From contig JAKAMO010000001.1 of NCBI GenBank assembly GCA_021812825.1, positions 33,067 through 97,066 of the forward strand: 64,000 nt of DNA, given 5' to 3'. The notes beneath the pieces are model-generated. The model saw nothing but the letters and a program-made list of their open reading frames with translations. It did not search any database and was not told the origin of the DNA. Both the position numbers and the translations under genes were made by a program. Each line of letters begins with the position of its first letter. The first letter of the stretch is position 1. Source of the DNA: a bacterium. GTDB lineage: Bacteria > Elusimicrobiota > Elusimicrobia > Elusimicrobiales > UBA9959. Below are positions 24,679 to 32,256 of the stretch, one piece after another.

Positions 24679-25842
24679 AAGGCGCGCGGCCATGGCTCCC
24701 GCAGCTTCCGTTCCTTTCACGGTCAGCAGCAGCGCGAGCGGCGCGAACGGCGAAAAGAAGCGCCCGGCCCAGAAGACGTGGCCGGGGAAAGCGTAGGGAA
24801 GCGTGAGCAGGAGCATCCAGCCCGGGATCAGGCGCAGTCCCGGGGCCGCTAGCGCGGTCCCCAGCCCCAGCAGATACAGGACAAGCAGGCACCATTTGGC
24901 CGCTCCCGGCAGGCCCAGCGAGAAATAAACCTTCTCGTAGAAGTCCCAGAAGCCGCGCGACATGCCTATCGCGGAATCCCTGACGTATTCCCATGGCGTA
25001 TGCCGCCCGAAAGCCCATTGGCGGAAGTTGAGGCGGGGCGCGTAGGCGTCCTTCTGCCAATCCTCGAAGGTCGGATCGAAGCCGGGTTTACCGATATACT
25101 CTAGGTTGGCCAGGAAGTAGGAATGCAGGTTCACGGAGTAGAGCGCGTCCCCGTGCCGTGAGTAATTGTTCTGCAGATGCCCGGTCAGCAGCAGCAGCGC
25201 CGGCAGCAGGGCCAGCAGCGGCCGTAGCGTGCGTCCCTTCAGGCCGGCGGTGCAGAGCAGCAGCAGGCCGGAGCCTGCGTAGGTGACGCGGGTCAGCGTC
25301 AGTACGGCCAGCGCTCCTGCCGCCGTCAGCCAGGCGCGCCGCCGCAGCAGCGCGGGATCGTCGTACAATGTGTTGAGCAGCAGCAGCAGCCACGTCGTTT
25401 CTATCAGATGCCGCAGTCCTACTGCGTCGGACATCACCTGGCCCGGCAGGAAGGCGTAGAGGAGGGCGGCGGCCCAGGCGTACCCGCGGCCGAGCAGGCG
25501 GTCCGCCAGCCGGAACAGCAGCAGCAGCGAAGGCGCGGCCCAGAGACTGGTGGCCAGGCGTATCCAGGCCGTGGTCCCGGCTCCCAGCTTGCCCAGCAGC
25601 CAGAGCCACCAGACGAAGAAGGGCTCCCTCGGGGAGGTATCGAAAGGATGGGTCAGCGGCAGGGAGGAGGGGAGGAAGGAGCCGAGGTCCATGTGGGGCG
25701 GCTCGTTCCTGGTCCAGAGTACATAGGCGGCCCGTGCGGCCAGTGTCAGTATGGTCAGAAGCCCGAGGAGGCGGAGCCGCCCGCCTCCGGCGGGATCCTT
25801 GGCGATGGCCCCTTCCGGTATGGTCCTGTCCGTCTTGCGCAT
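24655..25842 (-). CDS. polytopic membrane glycosyltransferase (PMT/GT39-like)
   Basis: This 395-residue protein has about eight to ten hydrophobic segments. An early extracytoplasmic loop (HMDLGSFLPSSLPLTHPFDTSPREPFF) holds an acidic residue where polyprenyl-phosphate-sugar-dependent glycosyltransferases carry their catalytic Asp. The RLADRLLGRGYAWAAALLYAF region is typical of the family. It ends with a basic KKKKRGA tail. It probably transfers sugars to lipid or protein on the outer face of the inner membrane. The acceptor is unknown; no glycan cluster surrounds it. Confidence 0.7.
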   Translation of the reverse strand: MRKTDRTIPEGAIAKDPAGGGRLRLLGLLTILTLAARAAYVLWTRNEPPHMDLGSFLPSSLPLTHPFDTSPREPFFVWWLWLLGKLGAGTTAWIRLATSLWAAPSLLLLFRLADRLLGRGYAWAAALLYAFLPGQVMSDAVGLRHLIETTWLLLLLNTLYDDPALLRRRAWLTAAGALAVLTLTRVTYAGSGLLLLCTAGLKGRTLRPLLALLPALLLLTGHLQNNYSRHGDALYSVNLHSYFLANLEYIGKPGFDPTFEDWQKDAYAPRLNFRQWAFGRHTPWEYVRDSAIGMSRGFWDFYEKVYFSLGLPGAAKWCLLVLYLLGLGTALAAPGLRLIPGWMLLLTLPYAFPGHVFWAGRFFSPFAPLALLLTVKGTEAAGAMAARLKKKKRGA

Positions 25843-25852
25843 CGGCGCCGCG

Positions 25853-26671
25853 TCAGGGCCTCAGGTTCTTCCTGAGTACGGCCATGTCCTTTTTGAAGGA
25901 TGGGCTGCGCCTGAGGGCCGCGTAGACCGCGTCGCCCAGCTTCTTGCCGGCCTCTATGTCCGAAGGGTGGTGCACGCCGGCTATGACCCTGTTCAGGGCC
26001 GCCTGGTCGGCGTAGGACATGAACTCGGCCGACTCGGAGGGCACGAGGTCCGAAAGCAGCAGGCCGAATACCCGGGCCGCGGTGGAATGGCCGCTGGGAT
26101 AGGCGTAGCCGCTCTCCTTCTTGAGGCAGGGACGTATGGCCGGGTCGCGCAGGAAGGGGCGGGGCCTGGCGTACTTCCTCTTCTGCAGGAAGACCACGGA
26201 ACTGGTGTCCAGCTTTATCTTCTGAAGTATTTTGCCCACCTCGGCCGGGGTGCTGGGTCCGAACGGGCTTATCTCCCCGAAGAAACTTTCGTACGTGGCC
26301 TGGGCCTGGTCGGCCGCGACGGCGCACTGTGCCTCCGTTCGCTCGGCCTGCCAGCGCAGCACTTCCGCCAGGTCCCGCCGGTCCTCGGCCGATCCTTCCG
26401 CCGGAGGCGGCTGGAAGCCCGACATGTCCACCTGCCACGGCGAGACATAGTAGACCCTGTCCGTGGGGGTGTCGAATACTCCGGGGGCATCGGCCGCGGC
26501 GGCCGGGGACGGAGCCTGCGGAAGGGACAGCTCCGCGCCGCTCAGGGAAGCCAGGGACAGCAGTTCGTCCGCCGAAGGGCCCGCCTGGGCCGCGGACGGG
26601 ACAAGGCCGGCGGCGGCCAGCAGGAACGAGAGAGCGACGATGCCGGAGCGGCGGGATGTTTTCATAGGCAC
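25853..26671 (-). CDS. secreted PAP2-family acid phosphatase (class A-like)
   Basis: 272 residues with an N-terminal signal peptide (SGIVALSFLLAAAGLVPSAAQA). The three PAP2 motifs are present and well spaced: KYARPRPFLRD near residue 165, YPSGHSTAAR near 190, and NRVIAGVHHPSDIEAG near 227, holding the catalytic His pair. The arrangement and size fit bacterial class A non-specific acid phosphatases of the periplasm. The start could be the ATG at 26671 or the second Met two codons on. It lies ten bases upstream of the membrane glycosyltransferase gene, so the two may be co-transcribed. Confidence 0.88.
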   Translation of the reverse strand: MPMKTSRRSGIVALSFLLAAAGLVPSAAQAGPSADELLSLASLSGAELSLPQAPSPAAAADAPGVFDTPTDRVYYVSPWQVDMSGFQPPPAEGSAEDRRDLAEVLRWQAERTEAQCAVAADQAQATYESFFGEISPFGPSTPAEVGKILQKIKLDTSSVVFLQKRKYARPRPFLRDPAIRPCLKKESGYAYPSGHSTAARVFGLLLSDLVPSESAEFMSYADQAALNRVIAGVHHPSDIEAGKKLGDAVYAALRRSPSFKKDMAVLRKNLRP

Positions 26672-26742
26672 TTCACACTATACAAAATTGAGGCGTCAGG
26701 GGAGCCGCTGTCCCGCGCTCTCCAGATATGCGATAATTAACT

Positions 26743-28383
26743 ATGACCGATACTAACGAAAAGGCTTCAGGCGGTTTCTACGGGCTGGGTATAGCTCCCA
26801 AGCTCCTCGAGACCCTGGACGGCCTCAAATTCACCACTCCTACCCCCATACAGCACAAGGCCATCCCGTCCGCCTCCGAAGGCAAGGACCTGGTGGGCAT
26901 CGCCCAGACCGGGACCGGCAAGACCATAGCTTTCGCCGTACCTATGATACAGCGGCTGGCCGCCACCGGACACGGCAGGGGCCTCGTGCTGGTGCCCACG
27001 CGCGAGCTCGCCCTGCAGGTGGCCGAGGTCGTGCGCCAGTTCGCCCCTGTGATGGGGCTGGAGGCCGCCGTGATAATAGGCGGCGAGAGCATGAGCCGGC
27101 AGGTGCAGGCCCTGCGCGCCCGGCCGCGCATCATAATAGCCACGCCCGGCCGCCTGATAGACCACCTGGGCCAGCGCACCGCCGACGTCTCCGACGTGCG
27201 CGTGCTGGTGCTCGACGAGGCGGACCGCATGCTGGACATGGGCTTCGCCCCGCAGATAGAGAAGGTCCTGGCCGCGATGCCCCGCGAGCGCCAGACCATG
27301 CTGTTCTCGGCCACGATGCCGGACGATATAATGAAGCTGGCGAGCCGCCACATGAAGCTGCCGATACGCGTCGAGGTGGCCAGGCCCGGCACCGCGGCCG
27401 ACAAGGTGGAGCAGGAGCTCTTCATCGTCAGCCAGAACGACAAGAACACGCTGCTGGGCAAGCTGCTCGACAAATACTGGGGCAGCGTGCTGCTGTTCGT
27501 GCGCACCAAGCACCGGGCCAAGAAGATAACCCGCGCCATCAAGGCCATGCCGCATACCGCGGCCGAGATACATTCCAACCGCTCGCTGAACCAGCGCCGC
27601 GACGCGCTGGAAGGCTTCAAGAGCGGTAAGTACCGCGTGCTGGTGGCCACCGACATCGCGGCGCGCGGCATTGACGTGACCGGCATAGAGCTGGTCATCA
27701 ACTACGACCTACCCGACGAGGACGGCAACTACGTGCACCGCATAGGCCGCACCGGCCGCGCGGGGCAGCCCGGCCATGCGATAACCTTCGCCGCCCCGGA
27801 CCAGGGCGCGGACGTCCGGAACATAGAGAAGCTCATCCGCATGAACCTGCCGGTGTCCAGCCATCCCGATATGCCCGCCGCGAAGTTCGGCGACTCCGTG
27901 CCCGGACCCGGGACCGGCGGCCGCCAGCCTTCCCAGCCGCGTCAGCCTCGGGGCCAGCGGCCTCAGCAGCAGCCGAGGCGCCCCCAGGGAGAGCAGCAGC
28001 CGCAGGAACAGCGCCAGAAACAGCAGCAGAAGCCCCGCCAGCCGCAACAGGAGCGGCAGCAGCCGCGTCGGCAGGAACAGAAGCGGCAGCAGCAGGCGCC
28101 GCGCGGGGACGAACATGGAGGACGGCGTCCGGGCGGGCGCCGTGACGAGCGCGGGGGGCGGCGCGACCAGGGCGGCAGGGACGAAGCCCGCCGCGGCGGT
28201 ATCAACCGCTACGGCGTGGATACCAGGAAGAGGAGTTCCATAGTCAGCGAATCCCCTTATTTCGATGAACCGAGGCGGGACGACCGCTCCTTCCGCCCGG
28301 CCAGGTCCAGGCCGGCGGAACAGGCCAAGCCCGAGGTGTCGGGGAACTGGTTCTCCCGCTTCCTGAAGAGGAAAAAGGACTGA
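26743..28383 (+). CDS. DEAD-box RNA helicase (RhlE-like)
   Basis: 546 residues. The helicase core (1-375) has the Q motif FTTPTPIQHKAIP, Walker A AQTGTGKT, PTRELALQ, DEAD, SAT, ARGIDV and HRIGRTGRAG. It is followed by a long low-complexity tail rich in Gln, Arg, Pro and Gly (about 390-480), the RNA-binding type found in RhlE and cold-shock helicases. The C-terminus ends GNWFSRFLKRKKD. It probably acts in RNA unwinding during ribosome assembly or mRNA decay. A bidirectional terminator separates it from convergent lysC. Confidence 0.93.
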   Translation: MTDTNEKASGGFYGLGIAPKLLETLDGLKFTTPTPIQHKAIPSASEGKDLVGIAQTGTGKTIAFAVPMIQRLAATGHGRGLVLVPTRELALQVAEVVRQFAPVMGLEAAVIIGGESMSRQVQALRARPRIIIATPGRLIDHLGQRTADVSDVRVLVLDEADRMLDMGFAPQIEKVLAAMPRERQTMLFSATMPDDIMKLASRHMKLPIRVEVARPGTAADKVEQELFIVSQNDKNTLLGKLLDKYWGSVLLFVRTKHRAKKITRAIKAMPHTAAEIHSNRSLNQRRDALEGFKSGKYRVLVATDIAARGIDVTGIELVINYDLPDEDGNYVHRIGRTGRAGQPGHAITFAAPDQGADVRNIEKLIRMNLPVSSHPDMPAAKFGDSVPGPGTGGRQPSQPRQPRGQRPQQQPRRPQGEQQPQEQRQKQQQKPRQPQQERQQPRRQEQKRQQQAPRGDEHGGRRPGGRRDERGGRRDQGGRDEARRGGINRYGVDTRKRSSIVSESPYFDEPRRDDRSFRPARSRPAEQAKPEVSGNWFSRFLKRKKD

Positions 28384-28399
28384 CGCTCCTTTGCCGGGC

Positions 28400-28435
28400 A
28401 AAAGAGAACGGCGCCATTCGGCGCCGTTCTCTTTT
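28400..28435. terminator. bidirectional terminator between the DEAD-box gene and lysC
   Basis: The perfect 12-bp stem GAGAACGGCGCC (28404-28415) with GGCGCCGTTCTC (28420-28431) is flanked by AAAA and TTTT, serving both convergent genes. Confidence 0.9.
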
Positions 28436-28447
28436 CAGGTCCCTTCC

Positions 28448-29704
28448 TTATTTGCCCCTGCGGCCGCCTTTTTTCCCGCCGGCCGGAGCCTTTCCCAGCT
28501 CGAACACCTCGTGCAGCGTACGCACCGCCAGCTCGGAGTACTTGGCCTCTATCAGGCAGGAGACCTTGATGTCGGAGGTGTTCACCATGTACACGCTCAC
28601 GCCTTCTTTCGCCAGCGCGGTGAACATCCTGGCGGCCACGCCGCTGTGCAGGCGCATGCCGGCCCCCACGATGGAGAGTTTGTTCAGGCCGGACCTGACG
28701 GCGAAGGAACTGCCAGGGTAGGCCGAGGTTATCTTTTTGGCCGCTTTCTCCGCGGCGGCGAGGTCCGCCGAGCCGCAGGTGAAGGAAACGGCGGTGCGGC
28801 CGTCGGCCGAGGCGGTGTCCTCCACGATCATATCTATGTTGATCTCGGCCTCCGCCACGGAGGTGAAGATGCCGGCCAGTATGCCCGGCCTGTCGGGGAT
28901 CCCGTTCAGCGAGACCTTTACCTGGTTCTTGTCGCAGACTATGCCGGAAACCGCGGCGTATTCCATGAGCTCCTCCTCCGGCACCACCTGGGTCCCGGGA
29001 TTGAAATTGAGCGACGAGCGCACCACCAGCGGCAGGCCGTTGCGCCTGGCCATCTCCACGCAGCGCGGGTGCAGTACCTTGGCCCCCAGGTAGGACATCT
29101 CCAGCATCTCCTCGTAGGCCACCCTGGGCAGCATGCGGGCGTCGGGGCAGACGGAGGGGTCCGCGGTGAAGATGCCGTCCACGTCCTTGTAGAACTCCAC
29201 GCGGTCGGCTTTCAGCGCCACGCCCAGTGCCACGGCCGTGATATCCGAGCCGCCCCGGCCCAGCGTGGTTATGGAGCCTTCTCGGGTGGCGCCCTGGAAG
29301 CCCGCCACCACCACGATATAGCCTTCCTTGAGGGCGGCCAGCGTCCTGTCCGTGTTGACGGATTCTATGCGGGCCTTGGAGAAGGCCCCGGAGGTCGTTA
29401 TCTGCACCTGGTGGCCGAGGAAGGATACCGCCCTGCGGCCGGCGTTCTCTATCGCCAGCGCCAGGAGAGCCGTGGTGACCTGCTCCCCCGAGGCCAGCAG
29501 CACGTCGAATTCGCGGCCCTCGCTGCGCGAGGAGACGGTCTTGGCGAGGTCTGTCAGGCGGTTGGTCTCCCCTGCCATGGCCGAGACCACTACGACCACC
29601 CTGTCGCCCTTGACGGAGCTGGCTATGACCCTGCGGGCCACGGAGCGGATGCGCTCTATGCCGCCCACCGAGGTGCCGCCGTATTTCTGTATTATCAGCG
29701 CCAT
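28448..29704 (-). CDS. lysC: aspartate kinase
   Basis: This 418-residue enzyme phosphorylates aspartate at the entry of lysine, threonine and methionine synthesis. Features are the N-terminal IIQKYGGTSVG, LASGEQVTTALLA, the GRGGSDITAVALG nucleotide/substrate motif, and YKDVDGIFTADP. The C-terminal part has two ACT domains (about 265-400) for amino-acid feedback control. The C-terminus is basic (GGKKGGRRGK). Standard monofunctional length; no homoserine dehydrogenase is attached. Confidence 0.95.
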   Translation of the reverse strand: MALIIQKYGGTSVGGIERIRSVARRVIASSVKGDRVVVVVSAMAGETNRLTDLAKTVSSRSEGREFDVLLASGEQVTTALLALAIENAGRRAVSFLGHQVQITTSGAFSKARIESVNTDRTLAALKEGYIVVVAGFQGATREGSITTLGRGGSDITAVALGVALKADRVEFYKDVDGIFTADPSVCPDARMLPRVAYEEMLEMSYLGAKVLHPRCVEMARRNGLPLVVRSSLNFNPGTQVVPEEELMEYAAVSGIVCDKNQVKVSLNGIPDRPGILAGIFTSVAEAEINIDMIVEDTASADGRTAVSFTCGSADLAAAEKAAKKITSAYPGSSFAVRSGLNKLSIVGAGMRLHSGVAARMFTALAKEGVSVYMVNTSDIKVSCLIEAKYSELAVRTLHEVFELGKAPAGGKKGGRRGK

Positions 29705-29840
29705 CAGGCGGATATTCTCTCAAATGGCGGGCGGCTTGGCAACGGGCGGCGGAGGATTTCACAGAAAGACCTATAATAGGTAGAATCTTTCCGCGGGTCC
29801 GGAAGAAGGCGGGAAAGATGCCGGCGTACCGGGGGGGCAC

Positions 29841-31265
29841 ATGGCTCAGATGGATAAGCTGATAGAGAAGCTGCAGCAGGGGCAGGAGATAATACTCGAG
29901 GACGGCAAACAGCCCATGCTCAAGAGCGGGTCCGGCACGGCGCCGGCCGGCGCGCAGGAGCTCTCTGGCCAGCAGATAACCGCCCTGATCAGGGAGGCCG
30001 CGCCGCCCGACGCGGCCCAGAACATAGCCGCCAAAAGGCCGGCGATGTTCGAGTATAAGCTCGGCGAACGCACCATCGTCGTCTCCCTCACGCAGGAGGA
30101 GGGGAAGGCCCTGGCCCGCGTCTTCATCGGCGGGCGCCGCGGCGACGCCGTCTCCGGCGCTCCGGTGATCGAGCCGGAACTGAACAGGCTGCTCAGGAAG
30201 ATGTGCTCCCTTGGGGCCTCCGACCTGCACCTCACCTCCGCGCACCGCCCTATGGTCAGGGTGAACGGGGACATGACGGAGCTGAAGGACGAGCCGGTGC
30301 TGGCCGGAGAGAAGCTCCGCGCGCTGCTGGCGGCCATCATGCCGCCGCACAACGTCAGCCAGTTCGAGAAGGAAAGGGACACGGATTTCGCTCACGAGAT
30401 ACCCGGGGCGGCCCGCTTCCGCGCCAACGTCTTCATGGACAGGTTCGGCATGGGCGCGGTGTTCCGCGTGATACCGGCGGAGCTGGTCACGGCGGAGAAG
30501 CTCAAACTTCCCAAGGAAGTGCTGGACCTGTGTTTCCTCTCCAAGGGTCTGGTGCTGGTGACCGGACCCACGGGTTCCGGCAAATCCACCACGCTCTGCG
30601 CGTTGGTGGACTTCATGAACCGCAACCGCAAGGACCACATCATCACCATCGAGGACCCGATAGAGTTCGTGCATCAGAAGAAGAACTGCCTGATAAACCA
30701 GCGCGAGGTGCACGTGCACACCAAGTCGTTCTCGCAGGCCCTGCGCGCAGCGCTCCGCGAGGACCCGGACATCGTGTTGGTGGGCGAGATGCGCGACCTG
30801 GAGACCATCTCCATAGCGATAGAAACGGCCGAGACCGGCCACCTGGTGTTCGGCACGCTGCATACCACCACGGCGGCCTCCACGGTGGACCGCATCATAG
30901 AGCAGTTCCCCGGGGAGAGGCAGGCGCAGATCCGCACCATGCTGGCCAGCTCGCTGAAAGGGGTTATCTCGCAGACGCTCTGCAAGAGGATAGGCGGCGG
31001 CCGCGTGGCCGCGATGGAGACCCTGTTCGTCAACAGCGCGGTCTCCAACCTGATCCGCGAAGGGAAGATCTACCAGATCCCGTCCGTCATGCAGACCGGC
31101 AGGAAGCAGGGCATGACCGTGCTGAACGACGTGCTCTTCAAGCTGGTGACGGACAAGCTGGTGGCTCCGGAAGACGCCTATATCAAGGCCATAGACAAGC
31201 CGGCCTTCGCCGCCATGCTGAAGTCGAAGAGCATAGTGCTGAACCTGCCGGGCATGGAGGAATAG
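29841..31265 (+). CDS. pilT: type IV pilus retraction ATPase PilT
   Basis: A 474-residue secretion ATPase. Walker A GPTGSGKSTT starts at residue 242; then come the Asp box ITIEDPIEFVH, Walker B VGEMRDLETI, and the His box TGHLVFGTLHTTTA. The PilT-type ASDLHLT motif near 130 is clear. About 110 residues precede the usual PilT start, forming an extra N-terminal domain (30-100, with MFEYKLGERTIVVSL) not present in most PilT. It would retract the pilus built from subunits such as the pilin at 8278. A strong terminator follows. Confidence 0.93.
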   Translation: MAQMDKLIEKLQQGQEIILEDGKQPMLKSGSGTAPAGAQELSGQQITALIREAAPPDAAQNIAAKRPAMFEYKLGERTIVVSLTQEEGKALARVFIGGRRGDAVSGAPVIEPELNRLLRKMCSLGASDLHLTSAHRPMVRVNGDMTELKDEPVLAGEKLRALLAAIMPPHNVSQFEKERDTDFAHEIPGAARFRANVFMDRFGMGAVFRVIPAELVTAEKLKLPKEVLDLCFLSKGLVLVTGPTGSGKSTTLCALVDFMNRNRKDHIITIEDPIEFVHQKKNCLINQREVHVHTKSFSQALRAALREDPDIVLVGEMRDLETISIAIETAETGHLVFGTLHTTTAASTVDRIIEQFPGERQAQIRTMLASSLKGVISQTLCKRIGGGRVAAMETLFVNSAVSNLIREGKIYQIPSVMQTGRKQGMTVLNDVLFKLVTDKLVAPEDAYIKAIDKPAFAAMLKSKSIVLNLPGMEE

Positions 31266-31279
31266 CGGCCAGCGGGAAA

Positions 31280-31314
31280 AAAGAAAAGCCCCGGGCCGTC
31301 CCGGGGCTTTTTCT
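31280..31314. terminator. terminator after pilT
   Basis: The stem AAAGCCCCGGG (31285-31295) with CCCGGGGCTTT (31300-31310) and loop CCGT is followed by TTC, and preceded by an A-rich run. It can end pilT (plus) and the small Cys-rich gene (minus). Confidence 0.88.
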
Positions 31315-31329
31315 TGCCTTATGCCGGCC

Positions 31330-31524
31330 TCAGCCGCCGCAACCGCAGCCTCCGCCGCAGACGTGTCCGCCGGGGTTCATCGGGCAGGCGCCGCCCTGGG
31401 GCGAGCCTCCCTTCTTGAGCCCGGGTATGTCGTCGGAGACCTTTACCACCTTGCCGAGCTTGGCGTCGTAGACGTACTTGCCGGTCCGGCTATCGGTCTT
31501 CTTCTGCTCTTTGTCGCTGGCCAT
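31330..31524 (-). CDS. small Cys/Gly-rich protein
   Basis: This 64-residue protein is supported by a clean ribosome-binding site (AAGGGG, eight bases before the ATG) and a terminator just downstream. The first half (KYVYDAKLGKVVKVSDDIPG) is a compact charged segment. The C-terminus has four cysteines and a histidine in a Gly-rich setting, GACPMNPGGHVCGGGCGCGG, suggesting metal binding. It resembles in outline small regulatory proteins with a Cys-rich tail, but I cannot name a family. It is the gene downstream of the tRNA-Arg locus on the same strand. Confidence 0.7.
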   Translation of the reverse strand: MASDKEQKKTDSRTGKYVYDAKLGKVVKVSDDIPGLKKGGSPQGGACPMNPGGHVCGGGCGCGG

Positions 31525-31599
31525 AGGTTTACCCCTTAACGAAAGAAGGCAACTGGAGATAAGTCTGGCTTAAGTCCTGCTGACTTCATAAATGAAATC

Positions 31600-31755
31600 T
31601 GGTGCGCTCGACGGGTGAGGACCGGCGAAGAGCAGGACATAATCATGTCCTGCGTCCGGTCCGCAAGGGCGGAGCCGGTTTTCTGCGTAGCAAAACCGGC
31701 GAGCCGGGGTCGCGCAAGGCCGCTATGCGGCCTATGCGTGACTCGAACCTGTACA
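31600..31755 (-). pseudogene. tRNA 3'-end remnant split by a hairpin-rich insertion
   Basis: On the minus strand the T-arm start ACAGGTTCGAGTC (about 31755-31740) is followed by about 125 bases of hairpins, including GCAGGACAT/ATGTCCTGC and GCCGGTTTT/AAAACCGGC. The tRNA 3' end then resumes as GTCGAGCGCACCA (ending at 31600). The intact tRNA at 31940-32014 has these two parts joined. No 5' half is present, so it is not functional. Confidence 0.6.
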
Positions 31756-31776
31756 ACATCAAATAACTGAGAGATC

Positions 31777-31797
31777 TGGTGCGCTCGACAGGAATCG
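31777..31797 (-). repeat. partial tRNA-Arg 3' end (21 bases)
   Basis: Twenty-one bases identical to the last 21 of the intact tRNA-Arg including CCA (CGATTCCTG...GCGCACCA on the minus strand). What precedes it is unrelated GC-rich sequence. Three copies of the tRNA 3' end in one direction within 415 bases look like attachment-site duplicates or decayed tandem tRNA genes. Confidence 0.65.
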
Positions 31798-31939
31798 GTC
31801 ACAGGTCTTTGGCTCGCCGTCGCTCGCCTCAGCCTGCGACCCCGCCTCCCCGCTGCGGCCTGCTGGCCTCGCGGGTCCGGCTTTCGCTTCCTGCCGCGAG
31901 CTATAATTATGGCTCGCTTCGAGTTGCTTATAGAGAACT

Positions 31940-32014
31940 TGGTGCGCTCGACAGGAATCGAACCTGTATAACCGCCTTCGCAGGGCGGGACTCTATCCGT
32001 TGAGATACGAGCGC
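31940..32014 (-). tRNA. tRNA-Arg (anticodon GCG)
   Basis: A complete cloverleaf: acceptor GCGCTCG/CGAGCGC, D-arm TCTC...GAG, anticodon stem CCGCC/GGCGG with loop CTGCGAA (anticodon GCG, reading CGC), a four-base variable loop, and T-arm ACAGG-TTCGATT-CCTGT. A encoded as discriminator is followed by genomic CCA. Seventy-five bases including CCA. GCG replaces the more usual ACG (inosine) anticodon for CGN arginine codons. Confidence 0.93.
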
Positions 32015-32211
32015 CTTGGTCGCGCCCCTCGCATACGCACGCTCGGGGCCGATTAGCGGCCTGGCCTCATAAGGTGATCGGCCAGGCGCTCCACAAGGAG
32101 GGCTCTGCCCTCCGTTATGTCGTCGCTTGCTTCCTGCGCTTCGCTTGGTCGCTGCGCTGAACCTCCCGAAGTGGTGCGCGGAAGCTTTCTTAAAGAACTG
32201 ACGTAAGGAAT

Positions 32212-32241
32212 ATTTTATTATTTCTGGGGCCTTGAGAACAA
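32212..32241 (-). promoter_or_regulatory. candidate promoter for the tRNA-Arg transcript
   Basis: On the minus strand TTGTTC (32241-32236) and TAAAAT (32217-32212) are spaced 18 bases apart, in the AT-rich gap between the sensor kinase stop and the tRNA. The transcript would start near 32205 and carry a leader of about 190 bases containing a GCCTGGCC/GGCCAGGC palindrome. Confidence 0.4.
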
Positions 32242-32256
32242 TAGCCGGCGGGACGG

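Noticed and set aside
28257..30863. A long minus-strand frame spanning the DEAD-box gene end, lysC and pilT
   Set aside because: It crosses three well-supported genes, a terminator and a gene boundary, and has no recognisable domain.
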